Shown: positions 6,956-19,326 of the stretch, one piece after another
How the letters are laid out: every line of letters starts with the position of its first letter
Numbering within the stretch: position 1 is the first letter of the stretch
DNA from: Pectobacterium carotovorum
GTDB taxonomy: Bacteria > Pseudomonadota > Gammaproteobacteria > Enterobacterales > Enterobacteriaceae
NCBI RefSeq assembly: GCF_900129615.1
Contig: NZ_FQWI01000002.1
Location: 310,001-374,000 of the forward strand
Reading direction: 5' to 3'
Length of the DNA stretch: 64,000 nt
Position numbers and translations under genes: made by a program
The notes under the pieces: generated by a model
Database searches by the model: none
What the model saw: only the letters and a program-made list of their open reading frames with translations
What the model was told of the DNA's origin: nothing

Positions 6956-7801
6956 ATGGCGAACGACTGGCTTGAGCTACGTCAGCATGCAGATACGGGG
7001 ATTGAGACGATCAAGGCGCATTTTGAAGGACACGCCTACGATCCACACTGGCACGACAGCTACCTCGTGGGGGTGACCCTTTCCGGTACGCAGCAGTTTC
7101 ATTGCCGCCGTGAACGGCATCGTAGTCGTCCCGGTGATGCCTTCTTGCTGGAACCGGGCGAAATCCACGACGGTGACGCGCCGGTCGATGGCGGGTTTAC
7201 CTATCTGACGTTTTACCTCGATGAGCAGTGGCTGACTCATGCGCTGCACGGCTTATATGCCTCCACGCCAGGAAGTTACTCGCTCCATTTTGCGCAAACA
7301 CTCACGCGTGATCCGCTGCTGGTCCGTTCGATTGGCGACACGTTCGCTACGCTTCACAACGATGAAATGAAAATTGTGCAACAGAGCGCCATGGATAACC
7401 TGCTCTCGCAGATCACCGCGCACTGTCACTGGCGAAAAAGGTTGCCATCGCAGCTGCAAAGCACGGCGGTTGCCCATCGCGCACGCGATTATCTTTATGC
7501 GCATCTGGGCGAAAATATCGGTCTGTCTGACCTCGCGCGGGAGACGGGTACCGACCGCTTCACGCTGACACGTTGCTTTAAACGTGAATTTCATCTGGCT
7601 CCGCACGCCTGGCTTATCCAGCTTCGTTTGGCGAAAGCACGGCAGCGACTGGCGTGCGGCGATCAGCCTGCCGACGTGGCTGCGGCCTTGGGTTTCTCCG
7701 ATCAAAGCCATCTTGGCCGGTGGTTTCAGCGGGCCTATCGGATCTCGCCAGCCCATTACCGTCGGTTGTGCACAAACCTTCCAGACGTTTCCAGAAAATA
7801 G
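6956..7801 (+). CDS. AraC-family transcriptional regulator
   Basis: A 281-residue AraC regulator. The N-terminal cupin-like sensing domain (about residues 15-150, with HWHDSYLVGVTLSGTQQF and PGDAFLLEPGEIHDG) is followed by two helix-turn-helix motifs at 180-275. These include ARDYLYAHLGENIGLSDLARETGTDRFTLTRCFK and DVAAALGFSDQSHLGRWF. This is the architecture of regulators paired with LysE-type amino acid exporters, and a LysE gene starts 36 bases downstream. The ligand is probably an amino acid or analogue (inference). Confidence 0.87.
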   Translation: MANDWLELRQHADTGIETIKAHFEGHAYDPHWHDSYLVGVTLSGTQQFHCRRERHRSRPGDAFLLEPGEIHDGDAPVDGGFTYLTFYLDEQWLTHALHGLYASTPGSYSLHFAQTLTRDPLLVRSIGDTFATLHNDEMKIVQQSAMDNLLSQITAHCHWRKRLPSQLQSTAVAHRARDYLYAHLGENIGLSDLARETGTDRFTLTRCFKREFHLAPHAWLIQLRLAKARQRLACGDQPADVAAALGFSDQSHLGRWFQRAYRISPAHYRRLCTNLPDVSRK

Positions 7802-7836
7802 CGGCACAGTCAGGGCTCTTAAAAAAGGAGTGACCT

Positions 7837-8427
7837 GTGAGTTTGATGCCGTTTCTATTGTTTGCGTTTGTCGCCTCGATAACGCCGGGCCCAACGAATA
7901 TCCTGATTTTGACCAACAGCCAGCGCCATGGCGTGAGAAACACGCTACCCGCAGTGGTCGGTGCCTGCGTGGTGGCAAGCGCTATCGTCCTGATTTCCGG
8001 TGCCGGCGCGGGAGAAATGCTACGTCAGTATCCGGTGGTTCGTCAGGTGATGAGTTGGGCGGGTGTGCTGTGGCTAAGCTGGATGAGCTGGCAGTTATTC
8101 AGGGCACCCGCGGCTACTCTCTCTGGTGAATCGCACAATCGTTTTACGGCTCGCGCAGCGGCGCTGTTACAGGTGATCAACCCGAAAACGTGGATGATGG
8201 CATTGGCCGTCGTCAGCTTGTTCGCCCCAGCGGGGGAGCATGCATTGCGGGAGATATCGATCATGGCGCTGTGGTTTTTGATTATCTCGATGGCCTGTCT
8301 GGTGTGCTGGGCAGGGCTGGGGAAGGCCGTGAACAGGGTATTTCGCACCATCTTTGCAATGGTGCGTTTTCAGCGCCTGATGGCGCTGTGTCTGTTCGTT
8401 TCTGCCTGGGCAGGCATGCTCGCTTAG
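7837..8427 (+). CDS. LysE/RhtB-family amino acid exporter
   Basis: A 196-residue inner-membrane protein with about six hydrophobic helices. The family signature [19 protein letters not shown] is near residues 13-32. LysE/RhtB members export amino acids or small metabolites. The start is GTG at 7837, preceded by AAGGAG at 7825-7830; an ATG three codons later is possible but sits further from the ribosome site. It follows the AraC gene closely, so the regulator probably controls it. Its 3' end overlaps the convergent yjdC gene by 4 bases. Confidence 0.87.
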   Translation: MSLMPFLLFAFVASITPGPTNILILTNSQRHGVRNTLPAVVGACVVASAIVLISGAGAGEMLRQYPVVRQVMSWAGVLWLSWMSWQLFRAPAATLSGESHNRFTARAAALLQVINPKTWMMALAVVSLFAPAGEHALREISIMALWFLIISMACLVCWAGLGKAVNRVFRTIFAMVRFQRLMALCLFVSAWAGMLA

Positions 8428-8999
8428 GTTAACGCACCGTTTTTGCGGCACAGCGCAAAGCGTAAGACATCTTCTGCCAGCCGCTGGGCGGTGGCGATGC
8501 TGGCGGCCTGATGCTTGACCAGCAGGTTGCTCAGGCAGCCTTCCAGAATCAATTCCATCTGCTGTGCCACCATCTCGGGATCGTCCGTTTCCAGCTCTTC
8601 CAGTAAATCGCGAGTGTACTGGTAAGACGCCAGCTTCTGCTGTTCCGCAATCTGGTGAATAGGGTGGTTGATATCAGGGAAGAAGCTGCACGCCGCAATA
8701 AACAAGCAGCCCGGATAACGCTGTTTGTTCACCGAATCATGTAGCACCTGATAGCGCGCCAGTAGCTTCTGCTCGATGCTTTTCTCGTCGTCCAAGATAA
8801 GCTGACGCCGCCAGGTATCGACCTGCTGGCTATGGTGACGCAGGCCGTCGTACAGCAGCGCTTCCCGATCCGGCCAGAATGGCGTCAGTTCCTCTACCGG
8901 AACCCCCAGTTTCTCCGCCAGCATATCCAGCGTTGTCATGGCAAATCCGTGCTGCTCCAGCAGAGTAAGCGCATGTTCAAGAACGTCTTCCCGTTGCAT
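8424..8999 (-). CDS. yjdC: TetR-family regulator YjdC
   Basis: A 191-residue TetR regulator: helix-turn-helix in residues 1-50 ([44 protein letters not shown]), then a ligand domain. It sits 34 bases downstream of dsbD on the same strand, as yjdC does in E. coli, which supports the name. The function of YjdC is not established. Co-transcription with cutA-dsbD is likely. Confidence 0.85.
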   Translation of the reverse strand: MQREDVLEHALTLLEQHGFAMTTLDMLAEKLGVPVEELTPFWPDREALLYDGLRHHSQQVDTWRRQLILDDEKSIEQKLLARYQVLHDSVNKQRYPGCLFIAACSFFPDINHPIHQIAEQQKLASYQYTRDLLEELETDDPEMVAQQMELILEGCLSNLLVKHQAASIATAQRLAEDVLRFALCRKNGALT

Positions 9000-9033
9000 T
9001 AAGTCTCCTCCAGAAGCACATATATCGTGTTGT

Positions 9034-10764
9034 TTATGGACTGAACTTCTGCAAATGTGCCTGAAATTGTTCAGCGTTCATAAAACCGGTGACGCGCGAG
9101 CCGGGGATCTCTTTCCCCTGAGCGTCAAAAAAGACGATGGTCGGCAGCCCTAAAACCTGTAGCTTTTTCAGCAGCGCGTTTTGTTCTTCGCGGTTAGCGG
9201 TGACATCTGCCTGTAGTAGCGTGATGCGCGACAGATGGTTTTGCACCGCCGGGTCGCTGAACGTGTATTTCTCGAACTCTTTGCAGGCCACGCACCAGTC
9301 AGCGTAAAGATCGAGCATAACAGGCTGAGCGCTCTTTGCCAGCGCGCTGTTGAGATCGGCAATGTTGGCGACGGGGGCGAAGTTCAGTGCCGATGTGTGG
9401 GCTTGCGCCGCGCCAGTTGGGGGGAATACCCAGTCTTGCAGCGGTTTAGCGCTGATCACTACGCCTGCCAGCAGCAGTAACTGCACGCCGCGCATCCAGC
9501 CTTTGTTGCTGCGCAACGTCAGCATGAGCGCCCAGCCGAAGAAGGCGATGCCGAGCGCGCTCCACAGACGCATTCCCCACGTTTCACCCAGAATACGTTC
9601 CAGCAGGAAGACGGGCAGTGCCAGAATAATGAAGCCAAACGCTTCCTTAACGTACTGCATCCACGGGCCGCTGCGCGGCAGCAGTTTGTTGCCGAACAGC
9701 GTGACCAGAATGAGCGGTAAACCCATGCCGAGCGCGTAGAGATAGAGCGTGCCGCCACCTGCCAGCATGTTGCCGCTCTGAGCGATGTAAAGCAGGATGG
9801 CGCTAAGCGGGGCGGTGGTGCAGGGGGAACAAATGAGTCCCGCCAACGCGCCCATGCAGAATACGCCGGTGACGGAGCCGCCTTGTTGACGGTTGCTCCA
9901 CTCTGTCAGCCGGGTTTGTACCGATGACGGGAGCTGGAGCGTATACAGGCCAAACATGGACAGCGCCAGCGCAGCAAACATCACCGACAGACCAATCAAA
10001 ATATACGGATGCTGGAGCGCCGCCTGAAAGCGCAATCCGGCGGCAGCGACAACCAGCCCGAGCAGCGTGTAGGTGAGCGCCATGCCCTGCACATAGGTCA
10101 TCGACAGCAGCAGCGTGCGGCGCGGCGTCAGCTGTTCTTTTCTACCCAGCACCAAACTGGCAATCAGCGGGTACATAGGCAGGACGCAGGGGGTGAAGGC
10201 GACGCCGATACCAATCAATAGTGCCCACCACGGCGAGAACGGCATCGGCGTGCTCTGCGGTGGTGCCGTCTGGGCTGATGCGGTATTCGATGTAGCCGTG
10301 CCTGCGTTAGCCAGCACCTGACTGAGAGGAACGACGCGCGTTTCCGGCGGATAGCAGAAACCGGCATCGGCGCAGCCTTGATAGGTGACTTTAACCGTCG
10401 CGCCGCTTTCAGCCCGTTCAATGGGAACCGCTAGCGCCAGCCGATCCCGCAGGATAAAGACCTGACCGAAGAACTCATCATTATGGCTTTCGCCCTGCGG
10501 CAACTCCACCTTGCCAAGCGTAGCACCGTTCCCTTCGATCTTGATTTGTGCGCGGTACAGGTAGTAATCGGGATGGATATCCCAGCGCAGGTTGAGCTGG
10601 TTATCCTGCTGTTGAAACTCAAAGGCGAAGGCCCCATCGACCGGCAGAAAGCGTGACGTCGTGCTGTTGCCAAACAGTTTCTGGCCGAAAGAAGAGGCGG
10701 CCACATTGGGTGTGCCGAAAGCTGTCCATAACAGGAAAATCAGCGTAAAGATGCGTTGAGCCAT
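9034..10764 (-). CDS. dsbD: protein-disulfide reductase DsbD
   Basis: A 576-residue inner-membrane protein that passes electrons from cytoplasmic thioredoxin to periplasmic DsbC and DsbG and to cytochrome c maturation. It has a signal peptide (about residues 1-23), an N-terminal immunoglobulin-like domain containing [13 protein letters not shown] with the reactive cysteine pair, and eight membrane helices. Membrane cysteines occur in [10 protein letters not shown] and CSPCTTAPL. The C-terminal thioredoxin domain carries WCVACK. All three cysteine pairs are present, so it is functional by sequence. The start overlaps cutA by 25 bases, giving an operon cutA-dsbD-yjdC as in E. coli. Confidence 0.96.
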   Translation of the reverse strand: MAQRIFTLIFLLWTAFGTPNVAASSFGQKLFGNSTTSRFLPVDGAFAFEFQQQDNQLNLRWDIHPDYYLYRAQIKIEGNGATLGKVELPQGESHNDEFFGQVFILRDRLALAVPIERAESGATVKVTYQGCADAGFCYPPETRVVPLSQVLANAGTATSNTASAQTAPPQSTPMPFSPWWALLIGIGVAFTPCVLPMYPLIASLVLGRKEQLTPRRTLLLSMTYVQGMALTYTLLGLVVAAAGLRFQAALQHPYILIGLSVMFAALALSMFGLYTLQLPSSVQTRLTEWSNRQQGGSVTGVFCMGALAGLICSPCTTAPLSAILLYIAQSGNMLAGGGTLYLYALGMGLPLILVTLFGNKLLPRSGPWMQYVKEAFGFIILALPVFLLERILGETWGMRLWSALGIAFFGWALMLTLRSNKGWMRGVQLLLLAGVVISAKPLQDWVFPPTGAAQAHTSALNFAPVANIADLNSALAKSAQPVMLDLYADWCVACKEFEKYTFSDPAVQNHLSRITLLQADVTANREEQNALLKKLQVLGLPTIVFFDAQGKEIPGSRVTGFMNAEQFQAHLQKFSP

Positions 10765-11072
10765 GTCAGATAATCGCTATCGCCCCCGGATACCGGCAGG
10801 ACTAACAGCTCCGGCGTATCATAAGGGTGTTGTTGTTTCAGATGAGTCAGCAGCGCTTGCTGATGTGAGGTATCGCTTTTTATCAGCATTTGTACTTCTG
10901 ATTGCTGTTCGAGCTTGCCTTCCCAGTAATAGAGCGAACGTGCGCCGGGAAGCAGGGTGACGCAGGCGGCAAGCCGCGTTTCCAGCAGCGAGTCGGCAAG
11001 CCGTTGTGCACAGGCGTCGTCAGGTGCGGTACATAATATGACGACAGCATCGCAAAGCGGGCGGTCAGACAT
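10740..11072 (-). CDS. cutA: divalent cation tolerance protein CutA
   Basis: A 110-residue trimeric CutA1 protein. Recognisable blocks are [44 protein letters not shown] and [13 protein letters not shown]. The start at 11072 (MSDRPL) was preferred over an upstream in-frame ATG at 11120, which would add residues not seen in the family. It heads the cutA-dsbD operon. The exact role in copper tolerance is debated; length matches E. coli (112). Confidence 0.93.
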   Translation of the reverse strand: MSDRPLCDAVVILCTAPDDACAQRLADSLLETRLAACVTLLPGARSLYYWEGKLEQQSEVQMLIKSDTSHQQALLTHLKQQHPYDTPELLVLPVSGGDSDYLTWLNASLR

Positions 11073-11152
11073 CACATCCTCCGTGTCAGATGAACAAATT
11101 CCAGACAACCAGAGCCACACTATACCTTGCTTTATTGTTTGAAGGGAATGAG

Positions 11153-11179
11153 GCGGATCGACGAGTTAAGTCGATCCGC
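11153..11179. repeat. inverted repeat downstream of dcuA
   Basis: GCGGATCGAC (11153-11162) and GTCGATCCGC (11170-11179) form a perfect 10-bp stem with loop GAGTTAA. It lies between the 3' end of dcuA and the cutA start. There is no T tract, so a terminator role is only possible. Confidence 0.5.
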
Positions 11180-11203
11180 GAGGGACTGTCTGGAAAGCAA
11201 TCT

Positions 11204-12505
11204 TTAGATCAGGATGCTGCCGAGGATAAAGCCAAATATCACCGACAGCGTAATCGCCATCACGCCCGGAATCAGGAAGGAGTGGTTAAACACAAACTTG
11301 CCGATGCGCGTTGAGCCGGTGTCGTCCATCTCTACGGCGGCCAGCAGAGTCGGGTAGGTCGGCAGAACGAACAGGGCGGAAACGGCAGCAAAAGACGCCA
11401 CGGCCGTAACCGGAGACACGCCCAGCAGCAGTGCAGCAGGCATCAGTGCTTTTGCCGTTGCCGCCTGTGAGTAAAGCAGCGTGGCGGCGAAGAACAGCAC
11501 GACGGCCAGCATCCACGGATAGCTTTGCAGCAGCGCGCCAGCGGTATCCTGAATATCGGAAATGTGCGCTTTAACAAAGGTATCGCCCAGCCAGGCCACG
11601 CCCATCACGCAGATACAGGCGCTCATGCCGGACTTAAACGTGCTGGCGGAGAGGATGCGCGCGGTGTCGATTTTGCAGGTGATGCAAATCAGCGTGGCGA
11701 TGGTCAGCATAAAGACCACAATCGCTTCGTTACGTGGCAGAACCGGGTTTTGAATCAGCCCAACGGTGCCGCTGATTGCCGTGGCATACAGAACGACAGC
11801 GACGATGCCGATCAGAAACAGCATCACGGAAAGCTTGGCACCCGGTTTGACCTCATGCTGGCTATTACCGCGCAGCGTGGTTTCGCCTTTTTTCAGACGT
11901 TCCTGATAAATCGGATCGTCTTTCAGCTCTTTACCCAGGAAGTTGGTCACAATCGCCGTCAGCATGATCGCTGCCAGCGTGGTAGGAATACAAATCCCTA
12001 ACAGCAGCAGGTAGCTGACCCCGTGCGGCTCAAGAATACCGGCGACAAACACCACCGCCGCCGAGATCGGCGAGGCGGTAATCGCGATTTGCGACGCGAC
12101 AACGGCGATAGAGAGAGGGCGAGAAGGGCGAATACCCTGCTCTTTGGCAACTTCGGCGATAACCGGCAGGGTGGAAAACGCGGTGTGTCCGGTACCAGCC
12201 AGAATCGTCATGAAATAGGTGACCAGCGGTGCGAGAAAGGTGACGTATTTCGGGTGCTTACGCAGCAGTTTCTCCGCCAGACTGACCAGATAATCCATTC
12301 CGCCCGCCACCTGCATCGCGGCGATGGCGGCGATAACGGCCATGATAATTTCAATGACATCAAAAGGGATGACGCCGGGCTTTATCTGAAATCCCAGCGT
12401 AAGAACAAGCACTCCCAGGCCACCGGCGAAACCAATGCCGATGCCTCCCAGTCGTGCCCCCAAATAGATGGCGAGCAGAACGATCAGTAACTCAAGACCA
12501 AGCAT
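11204..12505 (-). CDS. dcuA: anaerobic C4-dicarboxylate antiporter DcuA
   Basis: A 433-residue membrane protein with 10 or more helices that exchanges fumarate, aspartate or malate for succinate. The N-terminus (MLGLELLIVLLAIYLGARLGGIGIGFAGGLGVL) and the motif GTGHTAFSTLPVIAEVAKEQGIRPSRPLS match DcuA. It lies downstream of aspA on the same strand, as in E. coli, where the transporter brings aspartate to aspartase. A 384-base gap with a dispersed repeat separates them, along with an aspA terminator, so readthrough may be partial. Confidence 0.95.
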   Translation of the reverse strand: MLGLELLIVLLAIYLGARLGGIGIGFAGGLGVLVLTLGFQIKPGVIPFDVIEIIMAVIAAIAAMQVAGGMDYLVSLAEKLLRKHPKYVTFLAPLVTYFMTILAGTGHTAFSTLPVIAEVAKEQGIRPSRPLSIAVVASQIAITASPISAAVVFVAGILEPHGVSYLLLLGICIPTTLAAIMLTAIVTNFLGKELKDDPIYQERLKKGETTLRGNSQHEVKPGAKLSVMLFLIGIVAVVLYATAISGTVGLIQNPVLPRNEAIVVFMLTIATLICITCKIDTARILSASTFKSGMSACICVMGVAWLGDTFVKAHISDIQDTAGALLQSYPWMLAVVLFFAATLLYSQAATAKALMPAALLLGVSPVTAVASFAAVSALFVLPTYPTLLAAVEMDDTGSTRIGKFVFNHSFLIPGVMAITLSVIFGFILGSILI

Positions 12506-12538
12506 GACTATGCTCCTTAATTAATAAAAAATTCAATC

Positions 12539-12799
12539 TACTCGTCATACTTCAAGCTGCTTGTGCGTTGGCAATACTCGGCTCATTTCTGAGCCTCGCC
12601 CTGAAGGGCCGCCGCAAGCGGCGTTCAAATCGGCGAAGCCAATTTGTCCTTACTCACCCCAGTCACTTACTTGTGTAAGCTCCTGGGGATTCATGCGGTT
12701 GCCGCGTTACAAGGCCATGCGGCCTTGTCCTAAAGGACCAACGCAGAGCGTTGTTCAAAACGCTCACGTTTTGTCACGCAACTCGAATTATTTAGAGTA
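12539..12799 (+). repeat. dispersed repeat family A, copy 1 (long form)
   Basis: The left end TACTCGTCATACTTCAAGCT and the right end ACTCGAATTATTTAGAGTA match the ends of three other copies in this window. The interior has several imperfect palindromes (CGCCGCAAGCGGCG, GGCCATGCGGCC, AACGCTCACGTTTTG). It fills most of the dcuA-aspA gap. No open reading frame is recognisable. Confidence 0.75.
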
Positions 12800-12824
12800 C
12801 ATAACTTATTCTTATGGCCGTAGA

Positions 12825-12869
12825 CGGCAAAAAATAAAGGCACGCTGTTCTTCGTGAACGGACGTGCCT
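12825..12869 (-). terminator. intrinsic terminator of aspA
   Basis: On the minus strand, AGGCACG...CGTGCCT (12838-12869) with an inner GTTC/GAAC pairing is followed by TTATTTTTT, 21 bases after the aspA stop. Confidence 0.8.
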
Positions 12870-12889
12870 GTTGGAATTAGATGTCGGTA

Positions 12890-14329
12890 TTAGGGAAGCT
12901 CGTTTTCATCGGTGTAGCGTTTGGCTTTGTACGCCGGATGCATCAGGTTCTGGATGGAGAAAATGTCATCCAGCTCGGCTTCCGTCAGCAGGCCGCGCTC
13001 CAGTACGACTTCACGCACGCTTTTCCCTGTTTCGGCGCAGATTCTGCCGACGATATCGCCATTATGGTGGCCGATGAACGGGTTCAGGTACGTCACAATC
13101 CCGATGGAGTTGAAGACATAGGCTTCGCACACGCTCTTGTTGGCGGTGATGCCGTTGACGCATTTTTCCAGCAGGTTGTAGCAGGCATTGGTCAGAATGT
13201 GGGTCGATTCAAACATCGCCTGACCGATGACCGGCTCCATCACGTTTAACTGTAATTGCCCAGCCTCTGACGCCATCGTGACGCAGGTGTCGTTACCGAT
13301 GACCTTGAAACACACCTGATTGACGACTTCCGGCACCACTGGGTTAACCTTGGCTGGCATGATTGAAGAACCCGCCTGCAACTCCGGCAGGTTGATTTCA
13401 TTCAGGCCCGCGCGCGGGCCGGAAGAGAGCAGACGCAGGTCATTACAGATCTTCGACAGCTTCACGGCCAGCCGCTTCAGCGAACTGTGCACCATCACAT
13501 AGGCGCCGCAGTCTGACGTGGCTTCGATCAAATCTTCTGCGGGCACGCACGGCAGGCCGCTGACTTCCGCCAGACGCTGCACCGCCAGTTGCTGATAGCC
13601 ATCCGGCGTATTCAGACGCGTACCGATTGCGGTCGCACCCAGATTGACTTCAAGCAGCAGTTCCGCCGTGCGCAGCAGGTTTTTGATTTCTTCCTGCAAC
13701 AGCACGTTGAACGCATGAAATTCCTGGCCGAGCGTCATCGGTACGGCGTCCTGCAACTGGGTGCGGCCCATTTTCAGTACGTCTTCAAATTCTTTGGCTT
13801 TACGCTCGAAACCCTCACTCAACTTCGCTATCGCTTCCGTCAGCTTCAGTACGGCCGCGTAGACCGCGATACGAAATCCGGTGGGGTAGGCATCATTGGT
13901 GGATTGGCATTTATTCAGGTGATCGTTGGGGTTCAGATACTGGTATTCGCCTTTCTGGTGACCCATTAACTCCAGACCAATATTGGCTAATACTTCGTTG
14001 GTATTCATATTCACCGACGTGCCAGCGCCCCCTTGATAGACATCTACCGGGAACTGATCCATGCATTTGCCGTTATTCAGCACTTCATCGCAGGCGCGGA
14101 TGATGACGTCAGCGATTTTTTTCGGGATAGTTTGTAGCTCTCTGTTCGCCAGCGCCGCGGCTTTCTTCACCATCACCATGCCGCGCACGAACTCGGGTAT
14201 GTCGCTGATTTTATTGGTGCTGATATAGAAGTTTTCGACGGCGCGCAGCGTGTGAACGCCATAATACGCGTCTGCGGGAACTTCTCGGGTGCCTAACAGG
14301 TCTTCTTCAATACGGATGTTTTCTGACAT
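12890..14329 (-). CDS. aspA: aspartate ammonia-lyase (aspartase)
   Basis: A 479-residue enzyme converting L-aspartate to fumarate and ammonia (E. coli 478). The superfamily signature [15 protein letters not shown] is present, with [14 protein letters not shown] substrate residues ([12 protein letters not shown]) and the histidine region [17 protein letters not shown]. It is a homotetramer in the cytoplasm, used for aspartate catabolism and anaerobic fumarate supply. The start [13 protein letters not shown] matches E. coli. Upstream is a strong CRP-like site (14555-14570). Operon or neighbour relation with dcuA is conserved. Confidence 0.97.
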   Translation of the reverse strand: MSENIRIEEDLLGTREVPADAYYGVHTLRAVENFYISTNKISDIPEFVRGMVMVKKAAALANRELQTIPKKIADVIIRACDEVLNNGKCMDQFPVDVYQGGAGTSVNMNTNEVLANIGLELMGHQKGEYQYLNPNDHLNKCQSTNDAYPTGFRIAVYAAVLKLTEAIAKLSEGFERKAKEFEDVLKMGRTQLQDAVPMTLGQEFHAFNVLLQEEIKNLLRTAELLLEVNLGATAIGTRLNTPDGYQQLAVQRLAEVSGLPCVPAEDLIEATSDCGAYVMVHSSLKRLAVKLSKICNDLRLLSSGPRAGLNEINLPELQAGSSIMPAKVNPVVPEVVNQVCFKVIGNDTCVTMASEAGQLQLNVMEPVIGQAMFESTHILTNACYNLLEKCVNGITANKSVCEAYVFNSIGIVTYLNPFIGHHNGDIVGRICAETGKSVREVVLERGLLTEAELDDIFSIQNLMHPAYKAKRYTDENELP

Positions 14330-14810
14330 GAGAGTGCTTATCCTGTTGTGCGACTAGTGATGCAACTAGACGTTGTGGGCTGGTGTGTCGGGCGGCGTTA
14401 TCTGTTATCTCGGATAAACCGTCTTATCTCGGCAATCGCCTCGGGATGTTTGACCAACCAAGTATCCATTGCCGTGAGGATATGTCGTTACGACAGCGAA
14501 AAATAGGTGTTTAGATCACTATACTGGCGTTCTCTGCCACGACGGTAAATGAACTGTGACTGTAGTCACGAGTCACTATTTTAGAACAATAATCGTAGGG
14601 CGGCGGCTTGAAAATGCGGAAAGTCGTACCCATTTCAGTAAATCATGATGTGCCGGATCGCAGAGCAGGCGCGCATTTTACCTAATCCATTGGTAGTAAA
14701 TGCGATGGGTAGTAAGGCGTACTGGATTTTCAATAGCGATGGCTTAACACGTTTTTATTAACAGACGTTTTTATTAAAAACAGTACGCGTAAAACACACA
14801 GGAGTACCGG
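14330..14810. other. aspA-fxsA divergent intergenic region
   Basis: A 481-base spacer holding both promoters. Apart from the CRP-like site at 14555-14570, I see no other gene or structured RNA. AT-rich stretches around 14695-14790 would suit the fxsA promoter. Confidence 0.5.
14555..14570. promoter_or_regulatory. CRP-like binding site upstream of aspA
   Basis: TGTGA-CTGTAG-TCACG is a near-perfect match to the CRP consensus TGTGA-N6-TCACA. It lies 226 bases upstream of the aspA start. E. coli aspA is known to be activated by CRP; the site here is predicted. Confidence 0.65.
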
Positions 14811-15287
14811 GTGCGCTGGTTACCGTTATTACTTATTTTTCTTTTGGCTTACATCGAGATATCGCTGTTTATTCAGGTGGCTGAGGTGCTTGGCGTTGCC
14901 ATGACCTTGCTGCTGGTCGTCTTCACGTCCTGCGTGGGCGTCTCGCTGGTGCGTAATCAGGGGATGAAAACGCTGGTGCAGATGCAGCAGAAAATGGCGG
15001 CAGGTGAAAGCCCAGCGGCCGAGATGGTAAAAAGCGTGTCACTGGTGCTGGCGGGCTTCCTGCTCCTGATTCCGGGCTTCCTGACTGACTTTCTGGGGCT
15101 GCTGTTGCTGCTACCGCCGGTGCAGAAAAGGCTGACACTCAAACTGATGCCTCACCTGCATGTCTGGCGTTCTGGTTCTGGCCCAGGCGCGTCGTCTTCC
15201 GGCGGTAACACCTTTGAAGGTGAATACCAGCGCAAGGATGGCGGGCGCGGAAATATTGAACACCATGACGATCGTGACGACCGTTAA
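14811..15287 (+). CDS. fxsA: membrane protein FxsA
   Basis: A 158-residue inner-membrane protein, known as the suppressor of F exclusion of phage T7 in E. coli. It has hydrophobic helices near residues 3-22, 25-45 and 70-100, with SLVRNQG, QQKMAAGE and PGFLTDFLGLLLLLPPVQ conserved. The hydrophilic tail GGNTFEGEYQRKD is typical. The start is GTG at 14811 (MRWLPLLLIF) with GGAG at 14801-14804. It precedes groESL as in E. coli and ends in its own terminator. Confidence 0.93.
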   Translation: MRWLPLLLIFLLAYIEISLFIQVAEVLGVAMTLLLVVFTSCVGVSLVRNQGMKTLVQMQQKMAAGESPAAEMVKSVSLVLAGFLLLIPGFLTDFLGLLLLLPPVQKRLTLKLMPHLHVWRSGSGPGASSSGGNTFEGEYQRKDGGRGNIEHHDDRDDR

Positions 15288-15310
15288 CGTCAAGACGAAT
15301 TGAAAAGCAG

Positions 15311-15345
15311 ATAAGGATTATCATATTGATAATCCTTATTTTTTA
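15311..15345 (+). terminator. intrinsic terminator of fxsA
   Basis: ATAAGGATTATCA-TAT-TGATAATCCTTAT, a perfect 13-bp stem, runs into a T tract. Confidence 0.9.
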
Positions 15346-15397
15346 TCAGATTTCAGCGATAGGCAGGCGCCTAACGCAAAAAAAATGAATTTTTTCC

Positions 15398-15426
15398 CTT
15401 GAAGGGCGGTGAAACGCCCCCATTTA
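15398..15426 (+). promoter_or_regulatory. sigma-32 heat-shock promoter of groESL
   Basis: A -35 element CTTGAA (15398-15403) and a -10 element CCCCATTTA (15418-15426) with 14 bases between match the sigma-32 consensus and closely resemble the E. coli groE promoter. They lie about 100 bases upstream of groES. Confidence 0.85.
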
Positions 15427-15491
15427 GAACACCACAAGGCCGATTATGAAAAGCATAATCGTTATGAAAACATAGTCGGCGTTTATCCTAA

Positions 15492-15818
<327 letters not shown>

Positions 15819-15860
15819 TTGCGCGTAATCATCTGAACTGAAAGAATTTGAGGGAAATAG

Positions 15861-17510
<1,650 letters not shown>

Positions 17511-17589
17511 TGTGACACCCTTGTCGCTGGAAGCCATTTTCTGGTGACAGGCGTCAGGTTACAGAAGTTCGTCTTTCTGTCCTTCAAAG

Positions 17590-17628
17590 AGCACTATCTG
17601 GTCGCGAGACTGGGTGGTGCTTTTTTTT
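17590..17628 (+). terminator. intrinsic terminator of groESL
   Basis: AGCACTATCTGGTC-GCGA-GACTGGGTGGTGCT forms a 14-bp stem with wobble pairs and a GNRA loop, followed by eight Ts. Confidence 0.87.
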
Positions 17629-17775
17629 ATGCGCCGCATTGCTGAAATGTTGCCGTATCGTTGATGAATGCGTTTATCGCGTGTTATCGGGGAAGGCATT
17701 CTGCGCTACAATGGCGGCGTTACTTTATTTACGAATACCCTTTTATTCAAAACAACCCTGTTCGGAGTAGGGACA

Positions 17776-18285
17776 ATGTCTGACGATGCGTCTACGCTTC
17801 TGAGCTCTATTTCCTGGTTTACTGAGCCTCCTTCGGTATTACCTGAGCACATTGGTGACTGGCTGATGGAAACCGGCTCCATGACGCGGCGACTGGAAAA
17901 ATATTGTGCCCAACTGAAGACCATACTGTGCAGTGAGAAATTCATTACGCCACAGGCGCTGGGCGAAGACCGCGAGCAACTGCCGTACAGTGAACGTTAC
18001 TGGCTGCGTGAAGTGGTGCTGTATGGTGACGATCGTCCCTGGCTTTTTGGCCGTACCATTGTTCCACAACAAACGCTCGACGGTACGGATTCCGCCCTGA
18101 TGAAAATAGGCAATCAGCCGCTAGGCCGCTACCTGTTTGGGCAAAAGGCGCTGACGCGTGACTATATTCATACCGGATGCAGTGAAGGCTTATGGGCGCG
18201 GCGTTCCCGCCTGTGTGTCTCGGGTTATCCGTTACTGTTGACCGAGCTTTTCTTACCGGAATCACCGATTTATTTCAGCCGGTGA
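17776..18285 (+). CDS. ubiC: chorismate pyruvate-lyase UbiC
   Basis: A 169-residue enzyme that removes pyruvate from chorismate to give 4-hydroxybenzoate, the first step of ubiquinone synthesis. Motifs include SMTRRLE, YWLREVVLYGDDRPWLFGRTIVP and the conserved glutamate near LLTELFLP. The start at 17776 (MSDDASTLL) follows GGAGTAGGGACA; the open frame extends upstream but adds 36 residues absent from the family. It is followed by ubiA after 34 bases. Confidence 0.95.
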   Translation: MSDDASTLLSSISWFTEPPSVLPEHIGDWLMETGSMTRRLEKYCAQLKTILCSEKFITPQALGEDREQLPYSERYWLREVVLYGDDRPWLFGRTIVPQQTLDGTDSALMKIGNQPLGRYLFGQKALTRDYIHTGCSEGLWARRSRLCVSGYPLLLTELFLPESPIYFSR

Positions 18286-18319
18286 TGAAGGTTGGCAGGT
18301 AATTTGAGGAGATAAATCC

Positions 18320-19183
18320 TTGGAAAGAAGTGTTACAGCAGGGAAATGGCTGGCTTATTGTCGCTTGATGCGGATTGATAAACCGATAGGTTCTCTGTTG
18401 CTGCTGTGGCCAACGCTATGGGCGCTGTGGCTGGCGGGTGGGGGAGCGCCTGCACCGTGGACGCTGCTTGTTTTTGTCGCTGGCGTTTTCTTGATGCGTG
18501 CAGCGGGCTGCGTCATCAATGATTATGCCGATCGTCATTTTGACGGCCATGTAAAACGTACCGCTTCTCGCCCCTTGCCCAGCGGTGAGGTGAGTGAGCG
18601 AGCGGCCAAAGTGCTGTTTGTCGTGCTGGTCTTGCTGGCGTTTGGTCTGGTGCTGACGCTGAATAAGATGACGATCTGGCTGTCCGTTGCGGGGCTGGTT
18701 CTGGCATGGGTCTATCCGTTTATGAAACGGGTCAGCCATCTTCCTCAGTTTGTGCTGGGCGCGGCGTTTGGCTGGTCGATCCCGATGGCTTACGCGGCGG
18801 TGAGTGAAAGCCTACCGGCGAGCTGCTGGATGATGTTTTTAGCGTATATTTGCTGGACGGTCGCCTACGATACCCAATATGCGATGGTGGATCGTGATGA
18901 CGACCTGAAGATCGGCGTGAAATCCACCGCGATCCTATTTGGCCGTTTTGACAATATCATCATCGGGTTACTGCAGTTTAGTATGCTGGCATTGCTACTG
19001 GCTTTGGGCATCACCACCGGATTAGGAATGCCATACTATATTTCGCTGCTGGTGGCTGCGGGAATGTTTGTTTATCAGCAAATCCTGACCGCTGGGCGCG
19101 AACGCGATGCCTGTTTTAAGGCATTCCATAATAATAAATATGCGGGTATGGCGATATTTATTGGCGTGCTGTTTGGCCTATAG
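18320..19183 (+). CDS. ubiA: 4-hydroxybenzoate octaprenyltransferase UbiA
   Basis: A 287-residue membrane prenyltransferase that joins the polyprenyl tail to 4-hydroxybenzoate. The two aspartate-rich motifs [21 protein letters not shown] and [16 protein letters not shown] are intact, among eight or nine membrane helices. The start is TTG at 18320, with GAGGAG at 18306-18311. Operon ubiC-ubiA as in E. coli. It is followed by a strong terminator. Confidence 0.95.
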   Translation: MERSVTAGKWLAYCRLMRIDKPIGSLLLLWPTLWALWLAGGGAPAPWTLLVFVAGVFLMRAAGCVINDYADRHFDGHVKRTASRPLPSGEVSERAAKVLFVVLVLLAFGLVLTLNKMTIWLSVAGLVLAWVYPFMKRVSHLPQFVLGAAFGWSIPMAYAAVSESLPASCWMMFLAYICWTVAYDTQYAMVDRDDDLKIGVKSTAILFGRFDNIIIGLLQFSMLALLLALGITTGLGMPYYISLLVAAGMFVYQQILTAGRERDACFKAFHNNKYAGMAIFIGVLFGL

Positions 19184-19200
19184 GTCGAACCGGCAGAGAC

Positions 19201-19231
19201 AAAAAAGCAGCGATTTCTCGCTGCTTTTTTT
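19201..19231 (+). terminator. intrinsic terminator of ubiCA
   Basis: AAAAAGCAGCGA-TTTC-TCGCTGCTTTTT forms a perfect stem ending in T7. The run of A on the other arm makes it usable for the convergent plsB strand too. Confidence 0.9.
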
Positions 19232-19326
19232 ATGGTGGAATGCTCTGAGATGTTTATCATGCCAAACGCATTTACGGCTTGATGGCGGCGTGTTATCCGC
19301 CATTCTCCCGTGACGCCCGTCTGGGG